This document shows positions 1-13,200 of a stretch of 64,000 nt of DNA, one piece after another. Within the stretch, counting starts at the first letter, position 1. Each line of letters begins with the position of its first letter. The notes under the pieces are model-generated. The model had not been told where the DNA came from and did no database searches. It saw only the letters and a program-made list of their open reading frames with translations. The position numbers and the translations under genes are program-made. Origin of the DNA: Elephas maximus indicus (taxonomy: Eukaryota > Chordata > Mammalia > Proboscidea > Elephantidae); NCBI RefSeq assembly GCF_024166365.1, contig NC_064821.1, forward strand, positions 49,069,093 to 49,133,092. The letters are read 5' to 3'.

Positions 1-182
1 AGAATGATATCATGCTTGGTAAAGCAGAGGGTCAGTGAAAAAGAAGACCCTCAATGAGATGGATTGATTCAGTAGCTGCAGCAGTGGGCTCAAGCATAAC
101 TTCCGTGAGGATGGCTCAAGCCTGGGCAGTACATAGGGTCACTATGAGTTGGAAGTGACTTGACGGCACCTAACAACAACAG
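1..182 (+). mobile_element. RTE/BovB-clade LINE 3' end (fragment)
   Basis: Matches the 3' ends of the other RTE copies in the window (for example 51480-51667), with the TTGGTAAAG motif and the terminal GACGGCACCTAACAACAACA. Cut by the window edge. Confidence 0.85.
1..182 (+). mobile_element. RTE/BovB-clade LINE 3' end (fragment)
   Basis: Matches the 3' ends of the other RTE copies in the window (for example 51470-51667), with CATGCTTGGTAAAG and the terminal GACGGCACCTAACAACAACA. Cut by the window edge. Confidence 0.85.
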
Positions 183-1179
183 AATTATTGGGTCGTATGT
201 GTTTAATTTGTTGAGGAACTGCCAAACTATTTTCCAAAGTGATATCCCATTTTACATTTCCATCAGCCATGTATGAGGATTGTAATCTCCCCACATCGTT
301 GACAACACTTGTTATTGTCTTTTTTATTATAGTTATCCTAGTGGGTATTAAGTAGTATCTCATTGTAGTTTGATTTACGTTTCCTTCATCACTTAGATGT
401 TGAACATCGTTTTAGGTGCTTATTGGCCATTTGTATATCTTCTTTGGAGAAACATCTGTTCAAATCCTGTGCCCATTTTTTAGGTAGGTTGTCTTTTTCT
501 TGTTGAGTTGTAAGAGTTCTTTATATCTTGTAGGTATAAGTCTGTTATCAGATACGTGATTTGCAGCTATTTCCTCCTATTCTGTGGGTTGTCTTTTTCC
601 TTTCTTGGTGGTGTCCTTTAAAGCACAAATTTTTTTATTTTGATGAAGTCCAGTGTGTCTTTTTTTAAAAAATTTGTCACTTGTGCTTTTGCTGTCATAT
701 CTAAGAAACCATCCAAGGCCCTGATGATTTATTCGTATGTTTTCTTCAAAGAGTTTTATAGTTTTAGATTTTACATTTAGATCTATGATCCATTTTGAGT
801 TAATTATTGTATGTGAGGCTCAGAATGTGAGGATGAGGTAAGGTTCCAACCTCCTCCTTTTATATGTAGATATCTACTTGTCCCAGCACCATTGGTTGAG
901 AAGACAGTTCTGTCCACCAGTGCATTGTCATGGCACCCGTGGCTGTAATCAATTGACCATAAATATGAGAGTTTATTTCTGGACTCTCAATTCCATTCCA
1001 TTGATCTTTATGTCAGTACCACGCTATCTCGATTACTGTGGCGTTGTAGTAAGTTTTGAGTTCAGGATGTGTAAGTGTTCCAACTTAATTCTTTTTTCAA
1101 GATTTGTTTATTCTGGGTTCTTTCCATTTTCATGTGCATTTTAGAGTCAGCTTATTAATTTATGCAAGAAGCAACTGAG

Positions 1180-1561
1180 GTTTTTTTTTTTTAATTTTTA
1201 TTGTGCTTTAAGTGAAAGTTTACAAATCAAGTCAGTGTCTCACAGAAAAACTTATACACATCTTGCTACATACTCCCAATTGCTCTTCCCCTGATGTGAC
1301 AGTCCACTCCCTCCCTCCACTCCCTGTTTTCGTGTCCATTTTGCCAGCTTCTAACCCCCTCTACCTTCTCATTACCTCTCCAGGCAGGAGATGCCAACAT
1401 AGTCTCAAGTGTCCACCTGATCCAAGAAGCACACTCCTCACCAGCATCCCCCTCCAACCCATTGTCCAGTCCAATCCCTGTCTGAAAAGTTGGCTTTGGG
1501 AATGGTTCCTGTCCTGGGCCAACAGAAGGTCTGGGGCCATGACCACCCGGGTCCTTCTAGT
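1180..1561 (-). mobile_element. L1 3'-end insertion inside an older L1
   Basis: Starts with a T-run (poly(A) tail read antisense), then TTATTGTGCTTTAAGTGAAAG, the 3' terminus shared with 51093-51201. It is flanked by a 9-bp direct repeat GCAACTGAG (1171-1179 and 1562-1570), a target-site duplication. Heavily 5'-truncated, about 380 bases. Confidence 0.82.
1180..1561 (-). mobile_element. L1 3'-end insertion inside an older L1
   Basis: Starts with a T-run (poly(A) tail read antisense), then TTATTGTGCTTTAAGTGAAAG-like sequence, the 3' terminus also seen at 51093-51201. It is flanked by a 9-bp direct repeat GCAACTGAG (1171-1179 and 1562-1570), a target-site duplication. Strongly 5'-truncated. 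Confidence 0.82.
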
Positions 1562-1930
1562 GCAACTGAGATTTTGATAAAGATTGTGTGGAATCTGTAG
1601 ATCAGTTTGGGGAGTATTGCCATCGTAACGATATGAAGTCTTCTAGTCCAGGAACATTGCTAGCATATAGAAGTACAGTTGATTTTTGCCTGTGGCTCTT
1701 ATGTCTTACAGCTTTGCTGAACTCATTTATTGGTTGTATTTTTTAGTGGATTTCTTAGTATTTTCTATATGTGAGATCATATTGCCTGCAGAGACAAGTT
1801 TACTTTTCAGTCCAGCTACCTTATATTTCCTCTTCTTGCTAATTGCCAGCCTGCTACATTTTAGGGAAGCTTTTACAAGTACAAACATTCTTTATTTCAA
1901 GCAATTAAGTATTCTGTAAACATCCAGAGA

Positions 1931-3304
1931 CAGAAAAGAAGCTAAGATTTAAAATTTGTGCATTCAAGGAGTCTAGAACATGAGAAGCTGTAGTTAGTTA
2001 TCTGAGGAAGGAAAAATGGGAAACAAAACTATAAACGGACAAAACTTGTATCCAGTATGCCATGGACCAAAACATCAGCTTAACCTCTTTTGCACCAAAA
2101 ATTTCAACTTGGTTTTGGAAACTTTATGTCTATGGGAAAAGTGGAAGTTGGCAGAAACAGAATAGGCATGATCCGTTTTACTATTAGCTTTATAGGAACA
2201 TCTTTTCCATAAAGTGAAAGAGAGCTTTTTCCCTTAACCTTAGTGTCACAATGAAGGTCAGACGGGGCAGGGCTATGATAATTTGTGAACTAGAACTTAG
2301 GATGCTGTCAAAGTGGCGGTACTGTTACCAAGGAGAGAAACTCCTCAGGATGAAAAGGAGAGTAAGTTAGAGAAAACAGCAACTTAACAATGTAAATCCT
2401 GTTAGGTTCCATGAAAACTGAGCTGCTGGAAAGAATAAATTAAACTAACTTGAATCACTATATTGGACTGGGAAAATGCCTGTAAAGGATGTTCTGTACA
2501 ATCCGCTTAGGATTTATTTAGTCACTTTTAACCAAAAAACATTTAACATAAAACAAAGGTAGTCACAGTAATATCTTTGGATTTGAGATGCTAGGTGTCG
2601 ACTTTAAATAACACTCATTTCCGGCCGTGAAAATGATGAGAAGCATCTGGTATTTCTATTCCTGATATCCCTGCCTAGGGTTCTGCTAGAATAGGTAGAG
2701 ATCTAGAAGATAGGAGAGTTATAAATTAGGAATAAATTCAAAAGAAATACCATCGAGTGAAATCCCTGAACCTATTTCTGGGTGAATCTTACAGTGAAGA
2801 CATTGTTCCGTGTATTGGACCCTTTGCCAGATGCTCAGGCTTCCTTATAGGATGTTGGGGTGGGGTACAAACCCTGAAGATGGTGCTCCCGTGCAGGCAG
2901 TGGGAAAGGCTTCTTGAAATCATGTCTAACTGATGCTTTTGAAGCACATTTTTTCACTGTATTAAGGAAAGCGATGTTGTAGAGCCTCCTCTGATTCTGT
3001 ATTGTGATAGGTAAAACCTCTGAAAGCTGGAACCTGTGTAATGAAAACCTGTCATAGAAGGAAAACAAATATTTTGTAGTAACAGAGAGTGATAGATAAG
3101 TAGAGAGAGTGTAACCTGTCAAAGGTGGAAAACTTTTTGACCTGGAAAAACAAGGCAGTCTCATCAAGTTCTGGCCTTTACAGCTTTCACTGTATTACAA
3201 ACAGGCAAGAGTTCGGGGTCGCTTGTACATTTTATTAAGGAGCTAATGTAAAGGCTGACTCTGGTTTCCATAGTCTTTGCTTAAGAGTTTCTGTTTGTCT
3301 TGTT
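1931..3304. other. SLC25A33 intron sequence, nothing recognised
   Basis: AT-rich intron with only short chance reading frames, including a 110-codon one on the - strand (2835-3167) with no recognisable domain. I see no exon with coding homology. Confidence 0.6.
1931..3304. other. SLC25A33 intron sequence, nothing recognised
   Basis: AT-rich intron with only short chance frames, including a 110-codon one on the - strand (2835-3167) without a recognisable domain. No exon seen. Confidence 0.6.
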
Positions 3305-4080
3305 TTTTATTGTGCTTTAGGTGAAGTTACCAAGCAGATTAGTTTCTCATTCAACAATTTATACACAGTTGTTTTGTGACGTTGCTTGCAATCCCTGTGA
3401 TGTGTCAACACACTTTCCTTCCCCACGCCAGTTTCCCTGTTTCCATCTGTCCATCTTTCCTGTCCCTTCCTGCCTTCTCATCATTGCTTTGTGGGCAGGT
3501 GTTGCCCATTTGGTCTCATACACATGATTGAACTAAGAAGCATGTTCCTCATGTATGTTATTGTTTGTTTTATAGGCCTGTCTGATCTTTGGCTGAAGGG
3601 TGAACTTCAGAAGTGGCTTTAGTTCTGAGTTAAAATGGTGCCTGGGGGCCAGCCTTGGGAGTTCCTCCAGTCTCTCAGACCATTCTGGTCTTTTTTATTT
3701 TTTCCTGTGAATTTGAATTTTGTTTTACATTTTTCTCCCGCTCTGTCCAGAAACCTCTATTATGATCCTTGTCAGAGTAGCTGGTGGTAGCTGGGCATCA
3801 TCTAATTGTTCTGGGCTCAGGCTGCTGTAGGGTGTGGCACTTGGGGTCCATTAGTCCTTTGGACTGATATTTCCATTGTGTCTCTGGTTTTCTTCTCCTT
3901 TGCTGTGGACGGGATGGGACCAATAGATGTATCTTAGATGTCTGCTCGCAAGCGTTTAAGACTGCAGACGTTACTCACCAAAGTAGGATGTAGAACATTT
4001 TCTTTATGAACTTTGTTATGCCAATTGACCTAGGTGACTCGTGCAAACACGGTCCCCAGCCCTCAGCCCCAGTAACTCAG
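3305..4080 (-). mobile_element. L1 3' untranslated region, antisense
   Basis: Begins TTTTTATTGTGCTTTAGGTG, the same terminal motif as 1190 and 51190, and continues through pyrimidine-rich L1 3'UTR-type sequence. It ends about 100 bases before the 4179 exon of SLC25A33; the left limit is clear, the right one approximate. Confidence 0.65.
3305..4080 (-). mobile_element. L1 3' untranslated region, antisense
   Basis: Begins TTTTTATTGTGCTTTAGGTG, the same terminal motif as near 1195, and continues through pyrimidine-rich L1 3'UTR-type sequence. It ends about 100 bases before the 4179 exon. The left limit is clear, the right approximate. Confidence 0.65.
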
Positions 4081-4178
4081 TCCCTCAGGGTGCTTGGATG
4101 TGTCTAGGAAGCTTCTATGACTTTGCCTTGGTCAAGCTGTGCCTAAGGGGTTTTAAAGATACATCTTTTCTTATTCAG

Positions 4179-4256
4179 GTCAATCTTGGAGAAGGAGGGA
4201 CCAAAGTCACTTTTTAGAGGCTTGGGTCCAAATTTGGTTGGAGTTGCACCATCAAG
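4179..4256 (+). CDS. SLC25A33: SLC25A33 coding exon ([17 protein letters not shown] region)
   Basis: The exon is 78 bases, preceded by TTATTCAG and followed by GTAAGC. Its first base completes a split Lys codon and its last two start a split Arg codon. It encodes the end of carrier repeat 1, including the [16 protein letters not shown] motif. Confidence 0.94.
4179..4256 (+). CDS. SLC25A33: SLC25A33 coding exon, end of carrier repeat 1
   Basis: A 78-base exon preceded by TTATTCAG and followed by GTAAGC. Its first base completes a split Lys codon and its last two start a split Arg codon. It encodes [17 protein letters not shown] and ends VGVAPSR. No earlier exon is recognisable between position 1 and here. 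Confidence 0.94.
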
Positions 4257-7200
4257 GTAAGCGTTACACTTTTCAGCTAGTTTACTATATAATGCTGAGC
4301 CCTTTCTTACTGAGGGCAATACTGCTAAATGATCGGTGTCTTTTTCTGTGTTGGATTTGTGTCAATACATCCAACATATAGAAATAGTCAGCAGTGCCTG
4401 TGCGTGTGTGTTGTTGTGTGTGTGTGTGAAAGAGATTCTGGTTGTTCTATTCTTAATTATAAACATTTACCTGCTATCATCAGTTGTAATCTAAAATTTG
4501 CTACACAAAGTGTGGAATGGTTATTATCTGGGAGCTTGTTTAGAAATACACAATCTCAGCCCACATCCCAGGCCGACATAGGAATCTGCATTTTAGCAAC
4601 CTCCCCTGTGCTTCATATGCACATTGAAGTCTTGACCTGGAGGAATTTTAAAAGCTTCTAGGCTTTATCTTATATAAAACATTCTTATTTTTGTAACAAG
4701 ACTTAATTCTCTTCAAAGCTTGTTAAAATATAGGGAACTGTACTGCCTGACACTATAGCCACTGGTCATGTGGGACTATTTAAATTTAAATTAATTAAAA
4801 TTAAAAATTCAGTTTCTCAGCCTCACTAGCTACATCTCAGTTACTCATTATCTTAGCGGCTACTGTATTGAATAGCATAAATATAGAACATTTCTGTCTT
4901 CATAGAAAGTTCTACTGAACAGTGTTGATACAGAGGATAAATGTGTATAGATATAAAAGTGAGCATGTGAGTGAGAGACTGTGTGTGTGTGTCTAGAATA
5001 TCTCTGGAAAAATAGATAAGAAACTGGTACTAGAGATTGCTTCCTGAGAGAGGAGCTGTGGGGGGCTGGGTGGCAAGGGTGGGACATATATACACACACA
5101 CAAATACACATATATATCCACCTATATTCATACTCCATATAATAGTCAAATAGACTTTAATGAGAATTAAGCCTTATTAAAAAGATGAGAACACTGTTTT
5201 ATATAAGGTGAGGGTTAAAGCTTCTAGAATTCCCATAGATCAATGCCCCAGTATGTACACAAATCACCTGGAGGTGTAAAAATGCAGATTCTTACTAAAC
5301 TCTTCTGTTCCTTTAGAATTTTGTAGCATCTGAGCACAGTCTATTAAAAAATAGCAAGTGTTAGTCTGATAGTTAATACAGGTTATAGCATTATTGGAAG
5401 ATGGTAAACATATTGCACGTACATGGTAAATAAGTGCCTTGTCCACATGTGGGCAGTGCTAACGTGGTAATACTTGCTGTCTTATGTAGGTAGATTCTTG
5501 ACTACTTTACTCATTTAGAACGGATGGGACCTAGAGTGAAAAAGGAAGATTTTACAATACAACAATAATGAACAGTCAAATCCTAAGTTGAAACATAATA
5601 GTTTTTGCTTGATCCATTGGCCAGCATAGAAAATCCCAACCAGACCCTACTTCCCAGCCCCAAAAGGAGGGGAGACAGAAGGGAAAAAAGCAAAGAGGGA
5701 GAAGAGAAGATGGAGGGATTTTGAAGGGGGGGTGGTGAAGTCCAACCCCCACCTGTAGCGTTCAACCTCTGGGGGATTGGGGAGCATATTCAGTGGAGGA
5801 GCAGACCAAAAACAAACAAAAACCAAACCCATTGCTGTCAAGTTGATTCTGACTCATAGCAACCCTATAGGACAGAGTACAACTCCCCCATAGGGTTTCC
5901 CAGGCTGTTTAATCTTTACGGAAGCAGACTGCCACATCATTCTCCTGTTGAGTGACTGGTGTTATGAAAGCATCGTATGATGGCTATTCCTATGGGATCC
6001 TGAGACATCAAAAAAAGTTCAAATTATATTTGACATTCTCAACTTTGGTGTAAGGCAGGACAAGTATGGTATATTTTTAAAATATTACAGATTTTAGAAG
6101 TTGTATATGTTGGCACCCAAAGGATTGACTTTTACCAAGAGTTAATCCAGAATGAAGACTGTAAAAGAATTTTGTATATATGTTTTAGTATCTCATTTTC
6201 CCCAATTATTTTGGATACCTTTGTTATCAATAAATAATTTTTGGAGTGGCAGGAACTTCCTGTGTAACAGGTTTTATGTAGAAGGTTTTGGTTACATATC
6301 CACTTTTTTCTCGTATTAGTTTCCTGCATTTTTCAGATGTTGCAGAGGGTGTGTGTGTGTGTGTGTGTGTATAATCATATGCATATATGTTATATGGTGT
6401 CATAACAATTTCTTTACAGCTCTCTCTCTTTGTTCTAACAGGGCTGTGTACTTTGCATGTTACTCCAAAGCCAAAGAGCAATTTAATGGCATGTTTGTGC
6501 CTGATAGCAATATTGTGCATATTTTCTCAGCTGGCTCTGCAGGTATGTTACACTAATGAGTGGAGATAAGAGTTTCTCACTTTCCTTAAAGCATGTGTTG
6601 TGCCAAACGGCTTTTTCCAGGAGTTAGAAATGAGCTCCCTGCTTCTTTTGCACCTAAACTTGTTTATTTAAAGCTTTTGTTAGACCTGACAGAATATGAG
6701 TGTTTGAGTGTAGTTTATAACTTGGTTCCAATTTCCTTGACCACGAAAGCTTTTTAATTCTCCCTAAAAATTTACATGTTCTCATGTCTGCTACTTGTTA
6801 GTGTTATGATTCTTTTAAAGGAATATTAATGTTTTTTATTCTATTTCTCCATTAAGTTATTTTCTAAAGTCAGAGCTGCTTTCTTCATAACCCCCGACAG
6901 CGTCCAGCTCATCCTACGCACAGTTGGCACTTCTGGCTTCAACATTTGGATTATATAATGGGCATTTATTCAGGGCTTATAGTTGAACCCTTCAGTAGGG
7001 TCAGCGGCAGCTCAGGTAGCTTCGGCTTGCTTTTGGTGGAGTTGTTTCACCAAGATGTTTTTCTGCAGAAGTTCTTGGCAAAAAAAATTTTGTAGATTTC
7101 TAGGGTAAAAGCTATATATACCTTCTTATATGCACTTTTATGTCTGTTTAAATAGAAAGATATTTTAGAGAGCTTAAATTGGCATTTTATGAAAAATCTA

Positions 7201-10200
7201 GGCCTTCTGCCAGCCTGTAAGGCGTGCTCTTGTTTTGTCTGCCTTTGTTATTCCAAACAAAAGCACTTCTGAGTGCTTTCCCATCTGAGCGTTTATAGAT
7301 AACAATGTCTGACCCTGAGTAGAAAATAAGTAAAGCTGCATCACACAAGATAGGCATTTCTACTTAATATGGAGGAAGTACAGAGTTTCAAAACAGGTTG
7401 ATCTTCGTTTATATTTCACTTAATAGGCCAATGGTGAGTTAGCCAGGGCTAAAAAATGTTAATCAGGTTTGTAACTTTCTCAGAGATTACTTAGAAGAGC
7501 CCTTGGTAAATAAAGCAGATCTGGAGAGAGTTTTTAAACCTCTGTCTTCCTAGTGGAGCCCTAGTGGCGCAGTGGTTAAGAGCTCAGCTGCTAACCAAAA
7601 GGTCAGCAGTTTGAATCTACCAGCCCCTCCTTGGAAACCCTATGGGGCAGTTCTGCTGTGTCCCATGTGGTCATTATGAATCAGAATAGACTTGATGGTG
7701 ACGGATTTGTTTGTTTAATCTTCCTGGTATCAATCCACTTAGGACTGTGGAGGGCTGTGATATTGGGGAAGAGTTAGACCAGCACCACAACATTACTTTT
7801 CCTTGGTTGCTTTGGAATGATTAGTAGTGCTAAGATGGAGAAGGCTTACTTCAACAACAAAAGAATGGTGCCTCTAAGCAGAACAGTCTTAAAACTTCAA
7901 TTTTCTGCAATGATTAGTCAGGTATTACAATTTTTAAGTTTGGATTCAGGTAAATGGAGATTTAGTTCCTTCTCCAAGTTAGATACAAGGTAACCTTCTG
8001 GATTAGATCAGCAACTTTTTTAAACAAATTATTTCTGGACCTGAAATTTGTAAATTGAGTTTAACATAGCTTCATAGTTACCACAGAAGCCACCTGAACA
8101 GAAATACCAACAGCACCACCTATAGGTTAAAAAGACGAGACAGGGCTCTAGAAAGTTGAAGAGATTTCTTTTAGGCCCAACATACCAGTATGTTGTATAG
8201 TTTCCACCTATATTATAGATTGTAACTGCTTCCTACTATCCATTTTTATTGTTAAGCCACTGAAATCTTGATTTCAAAGTTTATCATTTGGTGTAGACAG
8301 TGATGACTTTTTTTTTTTTTTCCTTCCAGCTTTTGTCACAAATTCCTTAATGAATCCAATATGGATGGTTAAAACCCGGATGCAGCTAGAACGGAGGTAA
8401 GCTATTGATTGTTCCTATGCTCACTTCCCTTGATATAGAAAGAATTCTTGGGGATTTTGTTTTCCCCCTCAGCCATTCCTGGCCTTTTTTATTATTATTA
8501 TTATTATTATCGGCATATGTAGAAACCCCTTTTGTTTTGAAATTTGGGCTGCCAACCGTGGTGGGGACATAAGAGCCAGCTGATTTCTGCCTGGGGCATT
8601 TTAAAACGTGGTTCCAGTGAGCTCTGCTAGCATGTTCCTCAACAATGAATGTTTGTTGCATGCTTCCTATGTACTAGCCACTAGGGAAACAGCAGGGGGT
8701 AAAACATAGCCCTTGTCTTCCAGGAGCTACAGCTCAGTGGGGGCTACAGAAAGTAAAGAGAATGATTATAAAAGCCTGGTATAACAAGGGACTTAAGGTG
8801 CTGCAGGACCATGGAGGGTTACCTAATGCAGTCCAAGCAGGGAGGAGGTTCGTGGAGGGTCACCTAATGCAGTCCAGGCAGGGAGGAGGTTAGGGAAGCT
8901 TCCTGAGGCCACGACATCCACACTGCCATCTTAAGAACAGCCAGGGTGCTGTCAGTGAATTGTATGCCTTATAAAGTTGAATTGGCAAAAGTTGTATGAT
9001 AGATGTATTTACAACAACGACAACATGAAGAAAAAAGCTGCTGAGGCTGCTTAAATACAACTAAACACCTGATGGGATTTGGTTCCTTGGTCTGGAGGTG
9101 GTCATGGTTTCATGGGACATCCCAGTTAATTGGCCTACTAATGTGTTTAGTGCTTCTTTTTAACCTCCTAGTTTGTTGTATAGTGCCTTGGGTCTTAAAA
9201 GCTTTTCAGGCAGCCATCCAAAGTACAACAATTGGCCTCTATTCGCCTGCAACAACAGAGGAAGAAGGAGAGTCAGGAATTGGAGGAGGAAGTGGAATGT
9301 GTGGCTAATTGCCTCCGTGAACAACTTCTTCCTTTGCCATGAGACCGGAACTGGATGGTGCTCGGCTACCATTACTGAACATTTTGATCAAAGATTCTAA
9401 AGAAAAATCCTGATCAAAGAGGGGGAAATGTAGAATAGAATTTCAAATTCTCATGGAATCCAGATTGCTAGAGTCGTGGAGGCTGAAACTGTTGCCCTGA
9501 GATAATCTTTAAACCTTAAACCAAAAATACCCCCTGAAGTCTTCTTAAAATCAAACAGTAGTTTGGTTTAACTAGTAAGAAATGTCTCCCTTGAGCTGAT
9601 AGATAAGATCTATCTATATGGGATCAGATTGACAGCAGCAACTCAAAAGATAGGAAACTTGGGGGGGGGGCAGTGAGTTTATGTTAATGAGAGAGGAACA
9701 ACTTGGAAAAGGAGAGTGAGAATGGTTACACAACTTGAATGTATAATGTCACCAAATTATGCATGTAGAAATTGTTGAACTGGTGTATGTTCTGCTGTGT
9801 ATATTCCCAACAACAAAAATAAAATACTAAAAAACTTTTTTAAAAATGAAAGGTATGCCCAGCAGGAAAAGTTTAAAAAAAAGAAAAAATAGCCAGAGTG
9901 GTGGCTAGGGGCTGGGGTGGCAGTGAAGGGTGGTTCAGGCAGAGAGAACTGTGTGCCAAAAATCATGAGGCAAGATAGCATCGTAAATTCTGGGGAACTG
10001 GAAGAAGGGTAGTGCGGGGAGTGCACCACGTGCATGTGTACACGCTAGAGAAGGAGGGAATTATAGAAAGAGAAGGCTGGAGAAATAAGCGGGGACCAGA
10101 TCCGTAAAGGCCCTGGGAACGAGTTTGGAGTTTAGACTTGGGCTTTATTTTGAAGGCAGTGGAAAGCCGTTAGAGCAGCTGTTCTCCTTAGAGGGATGTG

Positions 10201-13200
10201 ATTTTACACCCAGGGAATATCCAGCAATGTCTGGAGATGATTTTGGATGTCACAACTTGGGTGGGATGCTACTGGCATCTAGTAGGGTGAGGCCAGAGAT
10301 ACTGCTAAATATCCTACCCTACACAGGACAGCCCCCACAACAGAGAAGTAAAAAAAAAAAAAAAAAAAACCCATACCCATCAAGTCGACGCCGACTCATA
10401 GCGACTCTATAGGACAGAGTAGAACTGCTCCAGAGTTTCCAAGGAGCGCTTGGTGGATTTCAACTGCTGACCTGTTGGTTAGCAGCTGTAGCACTTAACC
10501 ACTACGCTACCAGGGTTTCCAACAGAGAATTATCTGATGCTAAATGTCAACAGTGCCTTAAATGTCAACCTGCACTAGAAGATTTTAAGCAGGGGCATGA
10601 CCTGGTTGGATTTGTGTTAGAAAAGTCACTTCAGTTCAAGTGTGGGGAATGGCCTTTGAAGAGACAATCAGGGAGACAGAGAGACTCGTTGAGGATTGTT
10701 TGGCGTGTGACCCAGAGTCACTTATTCTGCCTGGCAGCATGCAGTTACAAATACTACTTTAAGTCGTTGAGTAGGAGCACCTAGTTTTAAGGTTTTTATT
10801 ACTTTAAAAAATATTTGACATTTGTAATTTTATTAGAAAATTAAGAAACCATAGTCTCAAAATATGCAATTTGGAGACTAGAGAAATTAGAGTACCAGTA
10901 TACTCACCACCCTGTCAGAAAGGTGAATATCCCTTCAGTATTTTCCTAAAGCACATTTGTATCATAGTTGTGGTTATTCATTACATATAATTTTGTCCCG
11001 CTTTCCCACTTAGAGCATTTCCCTGTATCTTACTGGCTTCATAACCATTTAAATCTCGTAGATGCACAGTAGTTTACTAGTTACTCCTATTTGTAGATAT
11101 TTGGATTATTTTGATTATGTATATATTTGATGACCTAACAGTTGTATTTTCTCTGTGATTAATGTCTTTTCAAAATTAGGTCAAAGGCTGTGAACAAACA
11201 TTTTCCATGACTCTTGATACAGGTACATATAATATCTTGTGGTCCTGCCAGATGTCCCAGCTAATGGACCTGGCCTCCCTCTCAGCCCTGAAGCCTGGCC
11301 TCCCAGTGGGCCAGGGGTCAGTGTGACCACAGGGCCAGGAGGACACAGGTCACCTGTTGTAGGACTTCTCTTATCACACCAAGCGTCACGTGGTGTGATG
11401 GGCGCAGTTGCTGGTTCGCTGGTGTGTGTTCTCATGGGTCTTTCCCTGGTCTTCTTGTGCAGAGTGAGAGGTTCCAAGCAGATGAATACACTTCAGTGTG
11501 CACGCTATGTTTACCAGACAGAGGGCATTCGTGGCTTCTATAGAGGATTAACGGCCTCATATGCTGGAATCTCAGAAACCATCATCTGTTTTGCTATTTA
11601 TGAAAGTTTAAAGAAGTATCTGAAAGGAGCTCCGTTAGCCTCTTCTACAAATGGGACTGAGAAAAATTCCACAAATTTTTTTGGACTTATGGCAGCTGCT
11701 GCTGTTTCTAAGGGGTGTGCCTCCTGTATTGCTTATCCACACGGTACGTCACGCTTTTTCTTCCCGAGCAGTCCAACAGCTGTCAGGTCTGTGTCAGTTG
11801 TCAGTGTCTCTAAACTTCTGTAGCACAGATTGGCATGCAGATGCCTGCAGGTAAGGTCAGTGGGTACAGGTGTCAGTTGTTCCTACTGTAATTGCATGTA
11901 CATCCATCATGTGAGTGGTGGGAGCTTGACACAACTCCAGCTGATTGTGGCCAGAGCTGTTGTTGTGCAGAAATGTGGGCCATGTGTTGCTGAACTTCTG
12001 ATGTTTTTGAAAGATGCCAAAAATCTGGATTTTTTAATAAAAGTCCTTGATTTTAAGGAATATGGGAGCCAAACTTAAAAAAAAAAAATCTCTCAGCTTC
12101 TACTCTTTCAGTGAGGCGCTGAGGAAGGCTACTTTGGATAAACTTATTTTTTAAGGAATTGTAGAACTGATGACCTATTGGCCTACTTAAAAAAATAGAG
12201 CTTAGGGATTTGCTTTCAAAAGCCTGTGTACTGTTGGCTATGACAAATGTGTACAGTCAGCTGACAGGCATTGAACCTCATTGTGTGCATTGACACTGAG
12301 CTGGGCCCGACAGGGCTTAGGGAGACGAGGTCCGCAAGGTATCTTTCGGCAGGGAGACAGATGCACGCGTCCACTGAGGCCCGCAGAACACATAGGAGGT
12401 GGTGAGCTCTGTGCTGTGAATGCCTGGATGAGGGAGAGCCAGGTTGGCGAAGGCTTGAAACAGAGGTGGCTTTGAAGCTGGGGCAAATGGAGCCAGATTC
12501 TAGTAGAGGAAAGATTGGGGCGGGGGTGGGGTACATGAAAAGAATGTCTTGTTGAAAGATACAAATTACACCCTCAGTGATTTTATGGTATTTGTTTAAT
12601 TAGGAATGTTAGGTACTGTCAGGTCAATTTCAACTCACAGTGACCCCATGAGACAGATTAATTACCCCATAGGGTTTTCTAGGCTGTAATCTTTAAGGGA
12701 GAAGGTTGCCAGGTCTTTCTTCTGTGGAGCTGGTGGGTGGGTTTGAACCTTTGACCTTTTGATTACCAGCCGAGAGCTTTAACCCTTGCTCTACCAGTCA
12801 ATGCTCCTTAATTAGGAGTGGAAAACCATAAACTATATTTAAGTCCTATTAAAACTAAGCTCTTCTAAACCATTGAAAGTTGCTTCGTACTTGTGTTATT
12901 AGGTCCCATCGAGTCAGTGTCAACTCATAGTGACCCTGTGTACTACAGAACAAAACATTGCCCAGCCCTGAGCCATGCTCACAATAATTATGCTTGAACC
13001 CATTGTTGCAGCCACTGTGTCAGCCCATCTCCTTGAGGGTGTTCCTCTTTTTCGCTGACCCCTACTTTACCAAGCACAATGCCTTTCTCCATGGACCAAT
13101 CCCTCCTGATAACATTCCCAAAGTATGTGAGACGTAGTCTTTCCATCCTTGGCTTCTAAGGAGCATTCTGGTTGTACTTTTTCCAAGACAGATTTGTTCG

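Larger units (their letters stand above)
183..1930 (-). mobile_element. L1 LINE fragment, ORF2 end and 3' side, antisense
   Basis: The + strand is the complement of the end of L1 ORF2 (for example AGGAACTGCCAAACTATTTT and GATCCATTTTGAGTTAATT, and TCTGTAGATCAGTTTGGGGAG further right). It is interrupted at 1180-1561 by a second L1 3' end. It lies in an SLC25A33 intron and is decayed. Confidence 0.8.
183..1930 (-). mobile_element. L1 LINE fragment, end of ORF2 and 3' side, antisense
   Basis: The + strand is the complement of the end of L1 ORF2, for example AGGAACTGCCAAACTATTTT, GATCCATTTTGAGTTAATT and, further right, CTGTAGATCAGTTTGGGGAG. It is interrupted at 1180-1561 by a second L1 3' end. 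Decayed; it lies in an SLC25A33 intron. Confidence 0.8.
4500..4935. mobile_element. Two ancient MER-type DNA transposon fossils
   Basis: 4505-4665 contains CTGGGAGCTTGTTTAGAAAT and CTGCATTTTAGCAACCTCC, typical of an old non-autonomous hAT element. 4738-4930 has TAGCCACTGGTCATGTGG, the AATTTAAATTAATTAAAATT core and AAAGTTCTACTGAACAG, a second family. 42828-42975 looks like a decayed copy of the same second family. Family names were not checked. Confidence 0.55.
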